Positions 6,002 to 9,294 of a stretch of 9,294 nucleotides of DNA are shown here, piece by piece (the stretch's first letter is position 1; every line of letters starts with the position of its first letter). The notes beneath the pieces are model-generated. The model was given only the letters and a program-made list of their open reading frames with translations. It did not search any database and was not told the origin of the DNA. The stretch is from contig USHK01000036.1 of the NCBI GenBank assembly GCA_900554375.1, positions 1-9,294 of the forward strand, given 5' to 3'. Source of the DNA: an uncultured Sutterella sp. GTDB lineage: Bacteria; Pseudomonadota; Gammaproteobacteria; Burkholderiales; Burkholderiaceae_F. Both the position numbers and the translations under genes were made by a program.

Positions 6002-6044
6002 AACAAAAAGTCCGGGGCACGCTCCTCCGGACTTTTTGTTTTTT
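6002..6044. terminator. Bidirectional intrinsic terminator between mop and ypfJ
   Basis: AACAAAAAGTCCGG (6002-6015) pairs perfectly over 14 bases with CCGGACTTTTTGTT (6027-6040) around an 11-base loop. On the plus strand a T-rich tail runs to 6044, 13 bases past the mop stop. On the minus strand the stem also ends in TTTTTGTT and lies 11 bases past the ypfJ stop. It therefore serves both convergent genes. Confidence 0.92.
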
Positions 6045-6050
6045 GCAGTG

Positions 6051-6932
6051 CTACTGCGGGCCCGCGGCAGCCTTGAAGGTATTACACATCTCCGGATTAC
6101 CAGTATCAAACCCCGTCTTAAACCAGTAATACCGCTGCTCAGAAGTGCCGTGAGTAAAACTATCCGGGACCACTCTGCCCTGAGCCTCCCGTTGGAGTCG
6201 GTCATCTCCGATAGCGGTAGCAGTTTTTAAAGCTTCCTCGAGATCTCCTTTCTCCAAAATACCCTGTTTCTGCATATCGTGTCCCCAAACGCCTGCTAAG
6301 CAATCTGCCTGTAATTCAAGTTTGACGGACAGTCGGTTAGCTTCCTTCGGACTTACCTGAGACTGCATTTTCTGGACTTGCGAAGAGATACCTAGAAGCG
6401 TCTGGACATGATGTCCCACTTCGTGGGCTAACACATACCCCAAAGCAAAGTCTCCCCCGCCGCCCAATTTTCTCTGCATGTCTTTATAGAAAGAGAGGTC
6501 AACATACAATTTATGGTCGGAAGGACAGTAAAAAGGTCCCATTGCTGATTGACCGTATCCGCAAGCGGTTTTAGTGCTTCCCGAATAAAGCACCATTTTT
6601 GGCGGAACGTATTTTTTACCCGATTGCTCAAAAATCTTGCCCCATGTCTCCTCTGTCGTCCTTAGGGCCACTGAAGAAAATTTTGCGAGCTCCTGCTCTT
6701 GCGCCGTCGGTTGATAAGTCGAGCTCGAAGATGTCTGAGAATTCATCGAAGAATCCAAACCCAAGAGCGGCGTCAGATCGATTCCGTAATATCCGGCAAC
6801 CAAGACAACCGCCAAGACAGCAAGACCCATTTTGCCTCTCGGCATCGGGAATCTCGGGCCTCCTCCAAATCCGCCGCCCTCACCTCGACGGTCTTCTACA
6901 TTGCTGCTGCCCTCTCTGTCTTTCCAAAGCAT
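6051..6932 (-). CDS. ypfJ: Neutral zinc metallopeptidase, YpfJ family (membrane anchored)
   Basis: Member of the putative neutral zinc metallopeptidase family (Pfam Zn_peptidase, COG2321); the physiological substrate is not established. The start chosen is ATG 6932 (293 residues): GGAGG (complement of 6938-6942) is five bases upstream and the N-terminus [16 protein letters not shown] then matches the family start. An in-frame ATG at 6953 would add seven residues but has a poor ribosome site. Order: a charged, Gly-rich cytoplasmic N-terminus, one membrane segment about residues 34-50, then an external catalytic domain with HEVGH (His170, Glu171, His174) and LELQADC, whose Glu206 is the likely third zinc ligand. 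Cys124, Cys136, Cys211 and Cys283 could form disulfides. A TAAAAT -10-like element (complement of 6965-6970) lies upstream without a good -35. Intact and probably monocistronic. Confidence 0.93.
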   Translation of the reverse strand: MLWKDREGSSNVEDRRGEGGGFGGGPRFPMPRGKMGLAVLAVVLVAGYYGIDLTPLLGLDSSMNSQTSSSSTYQPTAQEQELAKFSSVALRTTEETWGKIFEQSGKKYVPPKMVLYSGSTKTACGYGQSAMGPFYCPSDHKLYVDLSFYKDMQRKLGGGGDFALGYVLAHEVGHHVQTLLGISSQVQKMQSQVSPKEANRLSVKLELQADCLAGVWGHDMQKQGILEKGDLEEALKTATAIGDDRLQREAQGRVVPDSFTHGTSEQRYYWFKTGFDTGNPEMCNTFKAAAGPQ

Positions 6933-7013
6933 CTCATCCTCCGATGCGCACATAACCTGAACACATTTTAGGAGTGCTCGATTAAAGATTTTTTCTCCTT
7001 GCCCCCTTTTAGG

Positions 7014-7047
7014 AAAAGGCGCTGTTCCTTTCGAAACACGCGCCTTT
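7014..7047 (-). terminator. Intrinsic terminator of parC
   Basis: On the minus strand AAAGGCGC (complement of 7040-7047) pairs with GCGCCTTT (complement of 7015-7022). The stem continues inward through TGTTTC and GGAACA, with one bulged G and one G-U pair, to a GAAA tetraloop, and a short TTTT tail ends it. The G-U pair forms only in the minus-strand RNA, which fits a parC terminator 22 bases past its stop. Confidence 0.85.
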
Positions 7048-7069
7048 ACTTTAAATGATCAAAACGAAA

Positions 7070-9246
7070 TTAGAGAATCGTACTTTCTTCGACCTCTTCG
7101 CTTTCATCGCCCTTATTGGCATTCTCCAACTTGTAAGGTTTCAAGCCTAAGAACTCCCATTTGGCTTCAACAAACCGACCTTTGCGGCCCCTCCGAGTGC
7201 GGTAATCCTCGATGGAACGCGGACCCACAAGAAGTTCCTGAATCTTACCGCCTCGGCCCTTACCGACCACCACAACGCCGTTCGGAGAAATCGGGACGGC
7301 TGCAACGAGTTTTTCATTATCTTGGAGCGCCATGATCGTGGTACCCTTGCCGCCGCTGGATAGTGCTCTGAGTTCCTCAGTTGTAAAGACAACTAATCGA
7401 CCGCTCGAAGACAAGGCGGCGATCCATCCTGTAAGAGGCGTTGAAATTTGAACCGGCAGCGGTTTTGCTCCGTCCAATATAAAGAAGGATTTACCGCCCC
7501 TCTGTCGAACCGCCAAATCCGACATCTTACAGAAGAAGCCCATGGCAGCGTCTGACGTAAACAGCAATACCGTTTCCGGAGCGCCGCAAATGTAGTCAAA
7601 TGGGACATCGCCATCCTGGAACTGAACAAACGCGCTCACATGGGTGCCCTCGCCTCTAGCGCTTGGAAGAGAAGAAACCGGAATGCTGTAAATGCGTCCG
7701 GTGTTCGACAAGATATACAAATTATCGACACTGCGGCATTCCATAGAGCAGCGATACTTATCGCCAAGCTTGAAGTTCATGGCGCGAGCATCAAAACCAT
7801 GACCTTGTCTTGAACGCAGGAAGCCCTTTTCACTCACGATTACGGTCACAGGTTCATCAATCACCTGTTTCGCAATCGAAGCACCCTTAGCCTCTTCAAT
7901 CAGCGTTCGTCTTTCGTCACCGTACGTATCGATGTCCTGGCGGATCTCTTTGGTGACTTCTCTTCTCAGTTTCTTTTCATCCGTTAGCAAGCCGCGCAGG
8001 CGTTCAGCCTCACTCTGAAGTTTTTCCAGCTCTTTGCGAAGCTTGATTTCATCAAGAGAGGCCAATTGACGCAGCTTGATTTCGAGAATGTCTTCGGCCT
8101 GAGTATCGGACAGGCCGAAATGCGTCATTAACTCTTTCTTGGGATCGTCTGCGCCGCGAATGATTCGAATCACTTCCTCGATATCAACGAGAACAATGAG
8201 CCGGCCTTCCAGCGTATGGATCCGGGCTTCGGCTTCATTCAACGAAGTTTGGGAGCGAGCGCGAACTGTTCTCAGTCTGAAACTGACCCACTCAGACAGA
8301 ATATCTTTCAAGCCTTTTTGACGAGGTTTACCGTCAATGCCTATCACTACGAGGTTAAACTTGCAGGAGGTTTCAAGACTTGTTTTGCTGAGAATTGTGC
8401 TGACAAGTTCTTCGCGGTCAATGGATTTTGATTTCGGATCGATGACCAAGCGGACCGGCGCCTCGGCACTCGACTCGTCTCTCATGCCGCTCATGACATT
8501 CATGATCAACTGCTTATCCTGCTGCTGTTTGGCCGTCAGAGACTTCTTGCCCTGCGGTGCCTTAGGATTGGTGAGCGCCTCTAGTTCCGACATCACCTTC
8601 ATGACCGAAACTTTATAAGGAACACTGTCAAAAACTAACTGCCACTGTCCTCTGGAAAGCTCTTCAAAGTGGTAGGTGGCCCGAACCTGCAGGTTGCCGT
8701 AACCGCTTCGATAGACATTTTTAATGTCGGAGGCAGAAGAAATAACCTGAGCGCCGCCCGGGAAATCCGGACCTTTCACAATTTCCAAAAGTTCGTCCGT
8801 CGTGATCTCGGGATTACGGATTACTTCAATAGCAGCTTCCCCGACTTCCGTCAGATTATGTGAAGGAATCTCGGTAGCCATACCGACCGCAATACCGCTG
8901 GAGCCGTTCAATAAAAGCACCGGCAGCCGAGCGGGCAGTAAAACCGGTTCTTTATGAGTTCCGTCGTAATTCGGAATAAATTTGACGGTCCCCTTATCCA
9001 GTTCTCCGAGCAGAAGATCGGCGTACTTGGAAAGACGGACTTCTGTGTAGCGCATAGCCGCAGCGCCGTCGCCGTCGGCGGAACCGAAGTTACCCTGACC
9101 CTGGACCAACGGATAGCGCATGGTGAAGTCCTGCGCTAAACGAACCATAGCGTCGTACGCCGCAGAGTCACCGTGCGGATGATATTTACCTAAGACTTCA
9201 CCGACCACTCGAGCACTCTTAACCGTTTTGACATCCGGGTTAAGAC
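7070..9246 (-). CDS. parC: DNA topoisomerase IV subunit A (ParC), 5' end missing
   Basis: Breakage-reunion subunit of topoisomerase IV, which with ParE decatenates daughter chromosomes. The open frame runs from the adapter edge for 724 codons to a TAA. Aligned to E. coli ParC, about 53 N-terminal residues are missing, implying roughly 777 in full. Seen in the fragment: [19 protein letters not shown], the winged-helix and quinolone-resistance region with Ser27 (E. coli Ser80) and Asp31 (E. coli Glu84); AAMRYTE with catalytic Tyr66 and its Arg neighbour; [19 protein letters not shown]; a coiled-coil tower near 397-420; and a beta-pinwheel C-terminal domain from about 465 with a degenerate GyrA-box (QRGGKS, about 581-586) and an acidic tail. 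LPARLP and the degenerate box favour ParC over GyrA. parE is not in the window; the left truncation is at adapter sequence. Confidence 0.95.
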
Positions 9247-9294
9247 CTGTCTCTTATACACATCTCCGAGCCCACGAGACGCTCATGAATCTCG
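9247..9294 (-). other. Nextera i7-side library adapter (non-biological)
   Basis: Positions 9247-9265 are the complement of the 19-base Tn5 mosaic end. They are followed by the Nextera read 2 arm (9266-9280, CCGAGCCCACGAGAC), an eight-base index GCTCATGA (9281-9288, equal to Nextera N714 as listed for i7), and ATCTCG, the start of the P7 arm. This is library DNA to trim; native sequence ends at 9246 inside parC. Confidence 0.98.

Noticed and set aside
6933..6953. Alternative upstream ATG of ypfJ at 6953
   Set aside because: It would add seven residues absent from the family and has no good ribosome site, whereas ATG 6932 has GGAGG five bases upstream and gives the family N-terminus.
44..9246. 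Transposon or insertion sequence suggested by the Tn5 mosaic ends
   Set aside because: The mosaic ends are the synthetic Nextera version with indices and P5/P7 arms attached; no transposase gene or target duplication is present.

Overview
The window is a 9.2 kb bacterial insert (positions 44-9246) flanked on both sides by Illumina Nextera library adapters (1-43 and 9247-9294). The two outermost genes therefore stop at tagmentation or assembly breakpoints rather than at natural boundaries. Base composition is moderate. The gene set (HtpG, a ParC with proteobacterial-type motifs, a YpfJ-type metallopeptidase, and a large secreted FMN/FAD flavoprotein reductase without haem) fits an anaerobic or microaerophilic betaproteobacterium. 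Sutterellaceae such as Parasutterella or Sutterella, which carry many such flavoprotein reductases, would be a good match. That assignment is inference from gene content; no rRNA gene or similar marker is present.

Layout, left to right: the 5' three quarters of htpG on the minus strand, with a plausible heat-shock sigma-32 promoter; a 0.24 kb divergent gap that holds an attenuator-like hairpin and a possible 15-codon leader peptide; a class I/II-fold PLP aminotransferase on the plus strand; two back-to-back terminators; a 721-residue exported flavoprotein reductase on the minus strand with two FMN-binding domains and one FAD fumarate-reductase-type domain; a 568 bp AT-rich non-coding gap holding divergent control signals; a 70-residue molybdate-binding Mop protein on the plus strand; a strong bidirectional terminator; a membrane-anchored zinc metallopeptidase (YpfJ) on the minus strand; the parC terminator; and parC on the minus strand, lacking about 53 N-terminal codons.

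The genes are mostly single transcription units separated by recognisable terminators, so this is not an operon or an obvious multi-gene system. The flavoprotein reductase (periplasmic anaerobic respiration with an organic acceptor) and Mop (molybdenum homeostasis) share one long intergenic control region, which may reflect common anaerobic regulation. No mobile element, CRISPR array, tRNA or rRNA gene was seen. The points most worth a second look are the leader ORF and hairpin before the aminotransferase, the atypical active site and flavinylation motifs of the reductase, the structured gap between reductase and mop, and the adapter sequences that mark both ends as artificial.
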